Positions 27,837 to 35,406 of a stretch of 64,000 nt of DNA are shown piece by piece. The stretch comes from Jiangella muralis (lineage in GTDB: Bacteria; Actinomycetota; Actinomycetes; Jiangellales; Jiangellaceae): assembly GCF_001270745.1 (NCBI RefSeq), contig NZ_KQ434752.1, positions 569,723 through 633,722 on the forward strand. Reading direction: 5' to 3'. The translations under genes were made by a program, and so were the position numbers. Position 1 is the first letter of the stretch, and each line of letters begins with the position of its first letter. Under the pieces are notes generated by a model, which saw only the letters and a list, made by a program, of their open reading frames with translations, did not search any database and was not told the origin of the DNA.

Positions 27837-28367
27837 TCAGCTCTGGTTGAAGAACCCGCCGCTGACCATGCGGGCCTTGTCCTCGGCCGTCACGCTGACG
27901 TCCGCGGGTGTGAGCAGGAACACCTTCGCCGTCACCCGGTCGATGCTGCCGCGCAGGCCGAAGATGAGCCCGGCGGCGAAGTCGACCAGCCGCTTGGCGT
28001 CGACGTCGTCCATCTCGGAGAGGTTCATGATGACGGGCGTGCCGTCACGGAAGTGCTCGCCGAGCGTGCGCGCCTCGTTGTATGTCCGCGGGTGCAGCGT
28101 GGTGATGCGCGCCTCACGCATGGCCGGTGCCCTCCGTACTGCCTGGACCGGACGGCGGTCGGCGAGCGAGGCCACCGTGGCGGTGTGCTCGCGCTCGGGT
28201 GCTCGTTCGGGTGCTCGTTCGCGACGCGGCTCCTCGGCGGGCTCGTCGTACTCCTCGGTGTACGCCTCGCCGTCGGCGTCTTCGTAGTCTTCGTATTCGT
28301 CGTCGTAGCGGTCTCGGTCCTCCACGAGGCCGAGGTAGACCGCAACCTTGCGCATTGCGCCGGCCAT
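27837..28367 (-). CDS. sepF: SepF cell division protein
   Basis: 176 aa. An N-terminal amphipathic membrane-targeting helix ([17 protein letters not shown]), an acidic linker ([20 protein letters not shown]) and the SepF core ([40 protein letters not shown]) ending VSGGFFNQS. It anchors FtsZ to the membrane; in actinobacteria, which lack FtsA, it is the main anchor. ftsZ lies two genes upstream. Confidence 0.94.
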   Translation of the reverse strand: MAGAMRKVAVYLGLVEDRDRYDDEYEDYEDADGEAYTEEYDEPAEEPRRERAPERAPEREHTATVASLADRRPVQAVRRAPAMREARITTLHPRTYNEARTLGEHFRDGTPVIMNLSEMDDVDAKRLVDFAAGLIFGLRGSIDRVTAKVFLLTPADVSVTAEDKARMVSGGFFNQS

Positions 28368-28450
28368 TCAAGTCCTCCGACTAGTGGTGGACGGTCCCCT
28401 GTTGATCCAGACACTAGCCTTGGGCACAGCCGGATCCGGGGATTGTGAGC

Positions 28451-28470
28451 GCGACACGCCCACGTGTCGC
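28451..28470. terminator. Hairpin between pgeF and sepF
   Basis: A perfect 8-bp stem GCGACACG / CGTGTCGC with loop CCCA, 15 nt downstream of the pgeF stop. There is no T-run, so termination is uncertain; it may be an mRNA-stabilising hairpin. Confidence 0.4.
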
Positions 28471-28484
28471 AGCAGTCACACCAA

Positions 28485-29207
28485 TCACGCCTGACTCATC
28501 CATGCCACCCCGGCGAACCGTCCCGTGACGCCGTCACGGCGGTAGGAGTAGCTGTGCGGATCCTCGATCGTGCAGGTCGCGACGGTCTCGACGGCGGCGC
28601 CGGCGGCCCGCAGCTGCGCGACGACGCCGGCGGGGACGTCCAGCCCCGGCGTGCCCTGCCTGGTGACCGCCCACGCCTCCGGCACCACCGCGGCGACGTC
28701 GGCCCGCATGGCCTCGGGCACCTCGTAGCAGCGCCCGCAGACCGCCGGGCCGACCCGCGCGACCAGCTTGCGGGCGCCGAGGTCGCGCATCGCCGAGATG
28801 ACCGCCGGCACCACGCCGGCCTTCAGCCCGGGCCGGCCCGCGTGCGCGACGCCGATCACGGCCGCCTCGGGGTCGGCCAGCAGCACCGGCACGCAGTCGG
28901 CGACGAGGACGGCGAGCGCGCGGCCCGGCTGCGTGGTCACCAGCGCGTCGACCTCGGGCGCGGGACCGGCCCACGGCCCGTCCACGACGGCGACGGCGTT
29001 GCCGTGCACCTGGTTCATGTAGTTGACGGCGCCGGGCGCCAGGCCGATCGCCGCCGCGAGCCGCGCGCGGTTGCCGGCGACGGCGTCCGGGTCGTCACCG
29101 ACGTGCCCGCCGAGGTTGAGCGTGTCGTACGGCGCGACGCTGATGCCGTCGTGCCGGTCGGTGAAGGCGAACCGGACCGGACCGGCCGCGCTGGTGTCTC
29201 GGAGCAC
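28485..29207 (-). CDS. pgeF: Peptidoglycan editing factor PgeF (YfiH/LACC1 family)
   Basis: 240 aa. The metal-binding motifs of the family are present: YMNQVHGNAV, VLVADCVPVLLAD, GVAHAGRPGLKAG and VGPAVCGRCYEV. E. coli PgeF limits misincorporation of L-Ser in place of L-Ala in muropeptides; homologues also act as purine nucleoside phosphorylases. It lies 18 nt after ftsZ and is co-transcribed. The yggS/ylmE gene that usually follows it is absent here. Confidence 0.92.
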   Translation of the reverse strand: MLRDTSAAGPVRFAFTDRHDGISVAPYDTLNLGGHVGDDPDAVAGNRARLAAAIGLAPGAVNYMNQVHGNAVAVVDGPWAGPAPEVDALVTTQPGRALAVLVADCVPVLLADPEAAVIGVAHAGRPGLKAGVVPAVISAMRDLGARKLVARVGPAVCGRCYEVPEAMRADVAAVVPEAWAVTRQGTPGLDVPAGVVAQLRAAGAAVETVATCTIEDPHSYSYRRDGVTGRFAGVAWMSQA

Positions 29208-29225
29208 TTGCTATTTCAACCTGCG

Positions 29226-30425
29226 CTATTTCAAGAAGTCGGGCACGTCCAGGTCGTCACTGGCCGTGGACGGGACGATGCGGCGCTGTTCGCGGGGCGG
29301 GGCGGGCGGCGCGGCGGGTGCGCCGTCACCGTCGGCGCCGCCCGTGTCCCCCTGGTCGCCCGGCTTCGCGGCGGCCGGGGTGGCCGTCGCGACCGAGCCG
29401 ATGCCCCCGGCGGCGGCCGCGCCATTGCCTCCGGCCGCCTCGGGCTTCCTCACGGTGCCCAGCTCGCGCCGCGTGGGCGAGCCGCTGTCGAATCCGGCCG
29501 CGATGACGGTGACCCGCACCTCGTCGCCGAGCGCGTCGTCGATGACCGCACCGAAGATGATGTTGGCGTCGTCGTGCGCCGCCTGCGCGACCAGGTTGGC
29601 CGCCTCGTTGATCTCGAACAGCCCCAGGTCGGAGCCGCCGGACACCGACAGCAGCACCCCGTGCGCGCCGTCGATCGACGCTTCGAGCAGCGGGCTGGAG
29701 ATGGCCATCTCGGCCGCCGCCACCGCCCTGTCCTCGCCGCGCGCGGACCCGATGCCCATGAGCGCCGAGCCGGCGTTGCTCATGACCGACTTCACGTCGG
29801 CGAAGTCGAGGTTGATCAGGCCGGGCGTCGTGATGAGGTCGGTGATGCCCTGGACACCGGAGAGCAGCACCTGGTCGGCGCTCTTGAACGCGTCGAGGAC
29901 GCTGACCTGGCGGTCGCTGATGGACAGCAGCCGGTCGTTCGGGATGACGATCAGCGTGTCGACTTCTTCGCGCAGCGCCTCGATGCCCGCCTCGGCCTGC
30001 ATCGCGCGCCGTCGTCCCTCGAACATGAACGGGCGGGTCACGACGCCGATCGTCAGCGCGCCGAGCGACCTCGCGATGCGGGCCACCACGGGCGCGCCGC
30101 CGGTGCCCGTCCCGCCACCCTCGCCCGCCGTGACGAAGACCATGTCGGCGCCCTTGAGCACCTCTTCGATCTCCTCGGCGTGGTCGTCGGCCGCCTTCCG
30201 GCCGACGTCCGGGTTGGCGCCGGCGCCCAGGCCGCGGGTGGCCTCGCGGCCCACGTCGAGCTTCACGTCGGCGTCGCTCATGAGCAGCGCCTGCGCATCG
30301 GTGTTGATCGCGATGAACTCGACGCCCTTGAGGCCGACTTCGATCATGCGGTTGACCGCGTTGACTCCGCCGCCGCCGATGCCGACGACTTTGATCACCG
30401 CGAGGTAGTTCTGCGGAGCAGTCAC
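29226..30425 (-). CDS. ftsZ: Cell division GTPase FtsZ
   Basis: 399 aa tubulin homologue forming the Z ring. GTP-binding motifs: [15 protein letters not shown], the tubulin signature [16 protein letters not shown] and the T7 loop [20 protein letters not shown] Gly/Ala/Pro-rich linker precedes the C-terminal peptide [10 protein letters not shown] that binds SepF and other partners. It has its own promoter region (30460-30488) because ftsQ is about 4 kb further upstream, separated by four inserted genes. Confidence 0.97.
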   Translation of the reverse strand: MTAPQNYLAVIKVVGIGGGGVNAVNRMIEVGLKGVEFIAINTDAQALLMSDADVKLDVGREATRGLGAGANPDVGRKAADDHAEEIEEVLKGADMVFVTAGEGGGTGTGGAPVVARIARSLGALTIGVVTRPFMFEGRRRAMQAEAGIEALREEVDTLIVIPNDRLLSISDRQVSVLDAFKSADQVLLSGVQGITDLITTPGLINLDFADVKSVMSNAGSALMGIGSARGEDRAVAAAEMAISSPLLEASIDGAHGVLLSVSGGSDLGLFEINEAANLVAQAAHDDANIIFGAVIDDALGDEVRVTVIAAGFDSGSPTRRELGTVRKPEAAGGNGAAAAGGIGSVATATPAAAKPGDQGDTGGADGDGAPAAPPAPPREQRRIVPSTASDDLDVPDFLK

Positions 30426-30459
30426 TGGACATCGCCTTTCGTCGAGTTCAAACCCTCAC

Positions 30460-30488
30460 CCTCAAGTTGAGGTTTATAGTTATGTCAA
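30460..30488 (-). promoter_or_regulatory. AT-rich ftsZ promoter region with inverted repeat
   Basis: On the minus strand a TTGACA -35-like hexamer (30483-30488) is followed by an AT-rich stretch with TATAAA (30473-30478) and a small perfect inverted repeat CCTCAA-C-TTGAGG (30460-30472), 35 nt before the ftsZ start. The exact -10 is not clear. The repeat could be an operator. Confidence 0.4.
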
Positions 30489-30594
30489 CCTGAAGATGAT
30501 GAAACGCTAAGCGCCATTCATGCTCGGCTCCCGTAGACACGCCGTAGCCCGCACGGATTGACCGCCTCGTGGTCCCCGCGCGCCCGAGTGCGCT

Positions 30595-30600
30595 TACCCT
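30595..30600 (+). promoter_or_regulatory. -10 element of the DUF6412 gene, leaderless
   Basis: TACCCT ends 7 nt before the ATG at 30608, with no Shine-Dalgarno between. Confidence 0.45.
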
Positions 30601-30607
30601 GGTCGCC

Positions 30608-31174
30608 ATGACTCGGCGGCTCGGCGGCGACGCCGGTGCGGGCGACGGCCCCCACCGCGACTCCCGTCCTGCGCCCGACGCTCCCTCCGGCGCCGACGCC
30701 CGCCGCCGCTCCCACACGTCCCAGGGCCTGGCCTCGCGCCTAGCCGCCGTCGCGTCCCGGCTCGCCTCGCGCTGGACGGCCGGCGTCGCGGTCGTCGTGG
30801 CGACGGTGCTCGCTGGACTCTTCGCGACGCCTCTCGGCTCGGCCCCCGGTGTGGTCGCGCTGCTCGCCGTCCTCGTCATGGTCCTCGCGATGCTGGCCAC
30901 GTCGCGAGCCCGCGTCCCCGCCGCCCCGCGGTACGGCCCCGGCCTGCGCCGCGTGGCCGCCGCTCCGCCCGTCGTCATCGCCCAGACCGACCCCGACGCC
31001 GCCGCCCGCCCGCGGCCGAGAGCGCCGTCCGGACTGCTGGTTCCCCTCAGCTGTCCGTCCACGTGCTCTCGTTCCGAAGGGTCCCGTCATGTTGTCCGTT
31101 CTCGACACACCTGCCCAGGGCGTCTCCGTGCTCGTCCTCGGCCTCTCCTCCGTTGTGGAGCCGCTCGCCGGTGA
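30608..31174 (+). CDS. DUF6412-type small membrane protein
   Basis: 188 aa. Two hydrophobic segments (AGVAVVVATVLAGLFATPLG and VVALLAVLVMVLAMLA) after a polar N-terminus, then the DUF6412-like tail TDPDAAARPRPRAPSG. That is where homologues I know end, but here the frame continues about 40 codons with an Arg/Ser/Cys-rich sequence overlapping the next gene by 86 nt. Either the tail is real or the stop has been lost by a small shift. Usually paired with the YidC-like gene downstream. Function unknown. Confidence 0.7.
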   Translation: MTRRLGGDAGAGDGPHRDSRPAPDAPSGADARRRSHTSQGLASRLAAVASRLASRWTAGVAVVVATVLAGLFATPLGSAPGVVALLAVLVMVLAMLATSRARVPAAPRYGPGLRRVAAAPPVVIAQTDPDAAARPRPRAPSGLLVPLSCPSTCSRSEGSRHVVRSRHTCPGRLRARPRPLLRCGAARR

Positions 31175-31919
31175 TGCCGCCACCGGCCTCGCCATCCTCC
31201 TCGTCGTCGTGCTCGTCAGGTTGGCGCTGCTGCCGCTGAGCCTGCGCGCCGCCCGGGCCGGACGTGCCCGGCTGGCGCTTCGCCCGGCCGAGTTGCGGCT
31301 GCGTGAGCGGTTCCGCCGCGATCCCGTCCGCCTGCGCCGCGAGCTCACCGCCCTGCACCGCTCCCACGGCACCTCGCCGTTCGCCGGCCTCGGCGCGTCG
31401 CTGGCTCAGGCGCCGTTCGTCATGGTGCTGTACCGGCTGTTCTCCTCGCCGACGCTCAACGGCGGGGCGAACGCACTGTTCACGCACACGCTGCTCGGCG
31501 TGCCGTTGAGCGACCGATGGCTGACTGCCGTCGGCTCCGGCGTCGCGCCGGCGGAGCTCCTGGTGTTCGGCGCCGTCTTCGTGCTGCTGATCCTGGTCGC
31601 CTGGTGGTCGTCACGGCTCGCACACCGGCAGGCCGCCCTGAGCGGACCTCCGTCGCCCGGAGCCGGAGCCGCGGCCGGAGCCCGGGCGGGGGCCGGAGCC
31701 GGGTCTGGGGCCAGCGCCGGGTCCGGATCCGGGGCCGGGGCCGGGGCCGGGGCCGGGGCCATGATGGCGAGGGTGGCCCGAGTGGTGCCGTACGGCACCG
31801 TCGCGGTGGCCGCCTTCGTGCCGCTTGCGGCCGCCCTCTACCTGCTGTTCTCGGGCACCTGGACGGCGACGGAACGCTGGCTGCTCGGTCGCGACCGTCC
31901 GCTGCCCGCGACCGCCTGA
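31089..31919 (+). CDS. YidC/Oxa1-family membrane protein with Gly/Ala linker
   Basis: 276 aa from ATG at 31089. Family features: VSVLVLGLSSVVEPLAGD, FAGLGASLAQAPFVMVLYRL and further membrane segments AELLVFGAVFVLLILVAWW and GTVAVAAFVPLAAALYLLF. It is shorter than the housekeeping YidC and lacks its C-terminal charged tail, so it is a second, specialised insertase-like protein. A Gly/Ala/Ser repeat of about 35 residues sits in the cytoplasmic loop before the last segments, encoded partly by GGGGCC repeats. Together with the DUF6412 gene it is inserted between ftsZ and ftsQ. Confidence 0.82.
   Translation: MLSVLDTPAQGVSVLVLGLSSVVEPLAGDAATGLAILLVVVLVRLALLPLSLRAARAGRARLALRPAELRLRERFRRDPVRLRRELTALHRSHGTSPFAGLGASLAQAPFVMVLYRLFSSPTLNGGANALFTHTLLGVPLSDRWLTAVGSGVAPAELLVFGAVFVLLILVAWWSSRLAHRQAALSGPPSPGAGAAAGARAGAGAGSGASAGSGSGAGAGAGAGAMMARVARVVPYGTVAVAAFVPLAAALYLLFSGTWTATERWLLGRDRPLPATA
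31731..31760 (+). repeat. Five tandem GGGGCC hexanucleotides inside the YidC-like gene
   Basis: Exactly five GGGGCC units, in frame, encode Gly-Ala dipeptides. Upstream degenerate units (31661-31730) extend the pattern. Such G-tracts can form quadruplexes and slip in multiples of six, changing linker length without frameshift. Confidence 0.9.
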
Positions 31920-32046
31920 AACCAGCCGGGCATGGCTGAGCCTCTGCGCACCCACGGGGCGGCCTCCTGTACGTGCCGGCCTGTACTCGCCTGCCTCGGA
32001 GGCTCCCGGTGGCCCGGCAGCGCGCATAGGCCCACCGTCCGCTTCG

Positions 32047-32130
32047 CCGGGCCTGCTCACCGTTCCGCCGGGCCTGCTCACCGTTCCGCCGGGCCCGCCC
32101 ACCGCTCCACCGGGCCTGCCAACTGCTCTA
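32047..32130. repeat. Four tandem 21-bp repeats at the 3' end of the DUF222-HNH gene
   Basis: Units start at 32047, 32068, 32089 and 32110; the first two are identical (CCGGGCCTGCTCACCGTTCC plus G) and the last two diverged. The fourth unit contains the TAG stop of the HNH gene. 21 bp keeps reading frame, so this may be former coding sequence. The rest of the 208-bp gap to the YidC-like gene shows nothing else. Confidence 0.85.
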
Positions 32131-33984
32131 CCGGACCGGGCCGATCGGTTCTGCCGGTCTTCGGTAGTCGTGGCCGGTGGGGCTGGCCCACCGGGTCGTG
32201 CCGCCGGGTTGTCGCTGAACACTCCAACCGCCGTGATGTTTGATCAGGTGGTGCGTCTCGCACAGCGACTGGAGGTTCGCGCACACGGTCGAGCCGCCGG
32301 CCGCGAACGGGACGATGTGGTCGATGTCGGCCGCTCGGGCCGCTCGGCGGCACCCGGGCATGCGGCAGGTCCGGTCGCGGGCGACGATGAAGTCGGCCAG
32401 CGCCTTGCTCGGCCGGTACTTCGTGCGGCCGAGATCGAGCAGCTGCCCACTGTCGGGGTCCGTGCGCAACCAGGTCCACACCCCCTCGGCCGCCAGCTCG
32501 CGGGCGACGTGCGCGGGGATCGGCCCATACCCCTCCAACTCTCCCGGCTCGTCGTCGAGACCGGCGAGGGTGCTGAACGGGACGGTGACGTGCACGCTTA
32601 TCTGCCGGCGCCGCGGGCTGGTCCCGGCGCCGGACGGGGTAGGTCGGACGTTGCCAGCCGAGCCGGCACCGGGTCCGCGCGAAACCGCGGCAGCCTCCGT
32701 CGCCTCGGTCGCCTCGGTCGCCGCAGCACGGCCCATGGCCGCGGCGTCGTGCGCGGCCTCGTGCGCGAGGCCCATTGCCGCGGCGTCGTGCGCGGCCTCG
32801 TGCGCGAGGCCCATTGCCGCGGCGCCGGACGAGGTGGGTCGGACGTTGCCCCCCGAGGCGCCACCGGGTCCGCGCGAAACCGCGGCAGCCTCCGTCGCCT
32901 CGGTCGCCGCGGCACGGCCCATGGCCGCGGCGTCGTGCGCGAGGCCCATGGCCGAGGCGTCCTGCGTGGCGTCGTGCGTGGCGTCCTCCGCGGCCTGGTG
33001 CGTGGCGTCGTCTGTCGTGGTGGCAGGGGGTGTGGCGTGGCTGGTGGCAGTGTCGGCGCAGGCGTTGAGCGCCGCCCACCCCAGTTCTGCCAGGGCGTCG
33101 GCGCGACGTTGGTCGCTGGTCCGGGCCGACAGGCCGAGCGCGGTGTCGGCACGTTTCGCATCAGCCGCAGCCACCTTCAGAGCGGTATTGAGGGCGGTGG
33201 CGTCCTCGGCGGGCAGCAGTGCCTCCAGGAACGCCATCCCGTCCGACGCCGGCGTCACGGCCACGTACCGGCCGTCGCGGGCGATCCGGTGGCGTTCGGC
33301 GGTCTCGACCGGGGCCAGTTCGTGCAGCAGCCGCTTGACCAGCCGCCGCAGCGCCACCGCATCAATCGCCGGCGCCTTCGACAACGCCGCGGCCTCCACC
33401 CGGGCCCGCACCTCGGGGTCCTGCCCACCCAGTTCGTCAGTGATCACCCGGGCCCGCCGCAGGTCGATCAATCCCGCTGCGAGAGCCGCCTGCGTGTCCT
33501 GGAAGTCCTCCACCAACTGCAACGCGCGCCCGACCTGGTTCTCCGCCTGCCGAGTAGTGACCTGGCAGCGTCCGGCGATCTCGGCGGCGGTGTTCGTGAC
33601 CGCGTTCACCGACCGATAGCCGGACACGTCCGGGCGCATCTCCGCCCGGGATGCCAGCGCCGCCAGTACCCGCGCCTCGTTCGCGGCGGCCCAAGCGGAC
33701 AGTCGTGCCCACGCGGCGGCGGCCTCGACGAGGTCGTAGCCGTCCGCGCCGTCGAGGTCGAACGCGGCCAGCACGGCCGCCAGCTCCGGCCCGGTCGGCG
33801 TCCGTTCGGCGTCGGCGGGCAGCACCCGTGCCGACCGTTCCCAGAACCCCGGCTCCACGCCACCGCCGACCAGGTCGCACGGCTCGACCCTCACCCAGTC
33901 GAACGTGTCCGGATGCCACGCCACCAGCTGCCCCACCGGGTCGACACCCGGTGACGCAGCAGCCAGTAGCGCTTCTTCGAACAT
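32128..33984 (-). CDS. DUF222 (13E12-repeat family) protein with HNH endonuclease domain
   Basis: 618 aa from ATG at 33984 (MFEEALLAAASPG), the start dictated by a promoter whose -10 ends 7 nt upstream. The N-terminal two thirds is DUF222 (RPDVSGYRSVNAVTNTAAEI, DLRRARVITDELGG). A long Ala/Met/Glu-rich insert with internal duplications follows, then the HNH domain: ARDRTCRMPGCRR, DIDHIVPFAAGGST and NLQSLCETHHLIKH. The family is numerous in actinobacterial genomes and behaves like a selfish or phage-linked nuclease; function unproven. It lies in the insertion between ftsQ and ftsZ. Confidence 0.88.
   Translation of the reverse strand: MFEEALLAAASPGVDPVGQLVAWHPDTFDWVRVEPCDLVGGGVEPGFWERSARVLPADAERTPTGPELAAVLAAFDLDGADGYDLVEAAAAWARLSAWAAANEARVLAALASRAEMRPDVSGYRSVNAVTNTAAEIAGRCQVTTRQAENQVGRALQLVEDFQDTQAALAAGLIDLRRARVITDELGGQDPEVRARVEAAALSKAPAIDAVALRRLVKRLLHELAPVETAERHRIARDGRYVAVTPASDGMAFLEALLPAEDATALNTALKVAAADAKRADTALGLSARTSDQRRADALAELGWAALNACADTATSHATPPATTTDDATHQAAEDATHDATQDASAMGLAHDAAAMGRAAATEATEAAAVSRGPGGASGGNVRPTSSGAAAMGLAHEAAHDAAAMGLAHEAAHDAAAMGRAAATEATEATEAAAVSRGPGAGSAGNVRPTPSGAGTSPRRRQISVHVTVPFSTLAGLDDEPGELEGYGPIPAHVARELAAEGVWTWLRTDPDSGQLLDLGRTKYRPSKALADFIVARDRTCRMPGCRRAARAADIDHIVPFAAGGSTVCANLQSLCETHHLIKHHGGWSVQRQPGGTTRWASPTGHDYRRPAEPIGPVR
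32627..32960 (-). repeat. Internal duplications in the DUF222 insert
   Basis: A segment ending NVRPT(P/S)SGA occurs twice, offset by 195 bp (65 codons; reference points 32627 and 32822). Between them a 39-bp unit encoding AAMGLAHEAAHDA is itself tandemly repeated. All units are multiples of 3, so the frame is kept. These explain the protein's extra length. Confidence 0.85.
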
Positions 33985-33991
33985 GCGACCC

Positions 33992-34020
33992 ACTCTACCC
34001 GCCCAGCCGAGCAAGATCAA
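33992..34020 (-). promoter_or_regulatory. Promoter of the DUF222-HNH gene, leaderless
   Basis: Minus strand TTGATC (34015-34020), 17-nt spacer, TAGAGT (33992-33997), then 7 nt to the ATG at 33984. A near-ideal spacing; the mRNA would begin at the start codon. Confidence 0.65.
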
Positions 34021-34151
34021 CTCCACCGATTCCCACTGCACGAGACCGCCATCGCCGACCTGTGTCCACAGCCCTGATGAATCCGCGGAGTTGTCCACAA
34101 TTCCGGACTTCGCGGTGGCGCAGCAGCTCCCGATCTGGCGGGATGGAGGAC

Positions 34152-34517
34152 ATGACGAACACCCACATCGCCCCCGACACACTCACCAACGACGACCAGG
34201 AGGCCGCCCGGCGCCGCATCCCTCGCCAACGCACCCGAACGGGGTTCGACGACGAGATCGCGCGGCTCATCCGCGACCGCGTGCAGGCCGACGTCGCCAA
34301 GCGCATGGCTCGCCGACGACGCCACCGCCAGTACCACGACGCCCTCGAGCAACGCCGTCGCTACGCCAAGAAGGCGCTGCACGCCGAGAGGCTCGCGGCC
34401 AGGGCGCAGCAGACCTGCCGTTGCGCACAGCCGCGACCACCCGCGTTGCTCGGACGAGATCCGGGCGGCGGGACGAGCGTGCTCGCCCTCTGCCCGGCCT
34501 GCGGACGGAGGACCTGA
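34152..34517 (+). CDS. Small basic protein with C-terminal paired cysteines
   Basis: 121 aa from ATG at 34152 (an in-frame ATG at 34144 is equally possible). A strongly charged, Arg-rich helical middle (RLIRDRVQADVAKRMARRRR, YHDALEQRRRYAKKALHAER) is followed by CRC and CPACG near the end, which could bind zinc. I do not recognise the family. It diverges from the DUF222-HNH gene (167 nt between) and points toward ftsQ. Its codon pattern looks coding, but no homologue is known to me. Confidence 0.5.
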   Translation: MTNTHIAPDTLTNDDQEAARRRIPRQRTRTGFDDEIARLIRDRVQADVAKRMARRRRHRQYHDALEQRRRYAKKALHAERLAARAQQTCRCAQPRPPALLGRDPGGGTSVLALCPACGRRT

Positions 34518-34653
34518 TGGCGACGCACGGCCCGTCCGGCTGACCCGCCACCGCGCACGGCCACCGAGGCGACCCATGCCCCGGCCGGCCTACTCGGCGG
34601 GCCTGTGACCTGCCCAGACGCCGTCTGCCGCCAGCTTCCTCGCGAGTGGCGCG

Positions 34654-35406
34654 TCAGGGGTTGACGGCGGGATGCTCCGGCGCGGACACGTCGTACGACG
34701 ATGGCGGCTCCTCCTGGGCATCGATCAGCGCCAGCAGCACGTCGGCCTTGCGATCGATGTCGTCGGCAGTGCCCCAGCGCACCTCCGCGCCGTCGGCGAG
34801 CCCGAGCCTGATGTCGGCCTCCGAGCGCGCCTCCACGGTGTCGACGAGGTCGTACAGCGAGTCGGGCAGCCCTGTCAGCACGGTCACGCCGGCCGCACGC
34901 ACGGCGTCGTCGACGTCGGAGGACGAGTCGTCGCCGGGGGCGGTCAGCACGGGCAGGTCGTCCGGCCGCGAGTCCGAGGCGCCGAACAGGGCGCCGGTCT
35001 CGTCGACGTTCCACCACGAGCCCTCGGCCGACACCGCTGCCACCGGGACCCTCGGCGTCACGTCGATCGTCAGCGTCGACGGCCACGAGCGGCGGACGTC
35101 GACAGACGCGGCCTCGGGCAACTCGGCCACGCGGTCGGCGATGGCGCCGGTGTCGACCCGGGCCAGCGGCGTGCCCATGGGCGCGTCGGCCCGCGACAAC
35201 ACGTCCTCCGACAGCGACGACGGCACACCCTCGACCGATACCGACTTCACGGAGAGCACACTTGACCAGCCGACCAGCCACACCAGTCCCGACACCACGG
35301 CCAGGCCCAGCAACGCCAGCAGCAGGCCGAGCAGCCGCCGCAGCCGCTGTCGCCGGGCCCGCGCCGCGAAGAGCTGCGCGCTCGGTGACCGCGACGCAAC
35401 GCTCAT
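34654..35406 (-). CDS. ftsQ: Divisome protein FtsQ
   Basis: 250 aa bitopic protein. One transmembrane segment (LLGLLLALLGLAVVSGLVWL) after a basic cytoplasmic tail, then the POTRA domain (VKSVSVEGVPSSLSEDVLSR, GTPLARVDTGAIADRVAELP) and beta domain (RRSWPSTLTIDVTPRVPVAA). It links early and late division proteins. ATGA overlap with murC. It is the last gene of the upstream half of the cluster; the usual next gene, ftsZ, is 4.2 kb away. Confidence 0.93.
   Translation of the reverse strand: MSVASRSPSAQLFAARARRQRLRRLLGLLLALLGLAVVSGLVWLVGWSSVLSVKSVSVEGVPSSLSEDVLSRADAPMGTPLARVDTGAIADRVAELPEAASVDVRRSWPSTLTIDVTPRVPVAAVSAEGSWWNVDETGALFGASDSRPDDLPVLTAPGDDSSSDVDDAVRAAGVTVLTGLPDSLYDLVDTVEARSEADIRLGLADGAEVRWGTADDIDRKADVLLALIDAQEEPPSSYDVSAPEHPAVNP

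Noticed and set aside
34091..34099. TTGTCCACA, an exact DnaA-box match, suggesting an origin
   Set aside because: Single copy, no cluster and no dnaA/dnaN nearby; likely chance or local.
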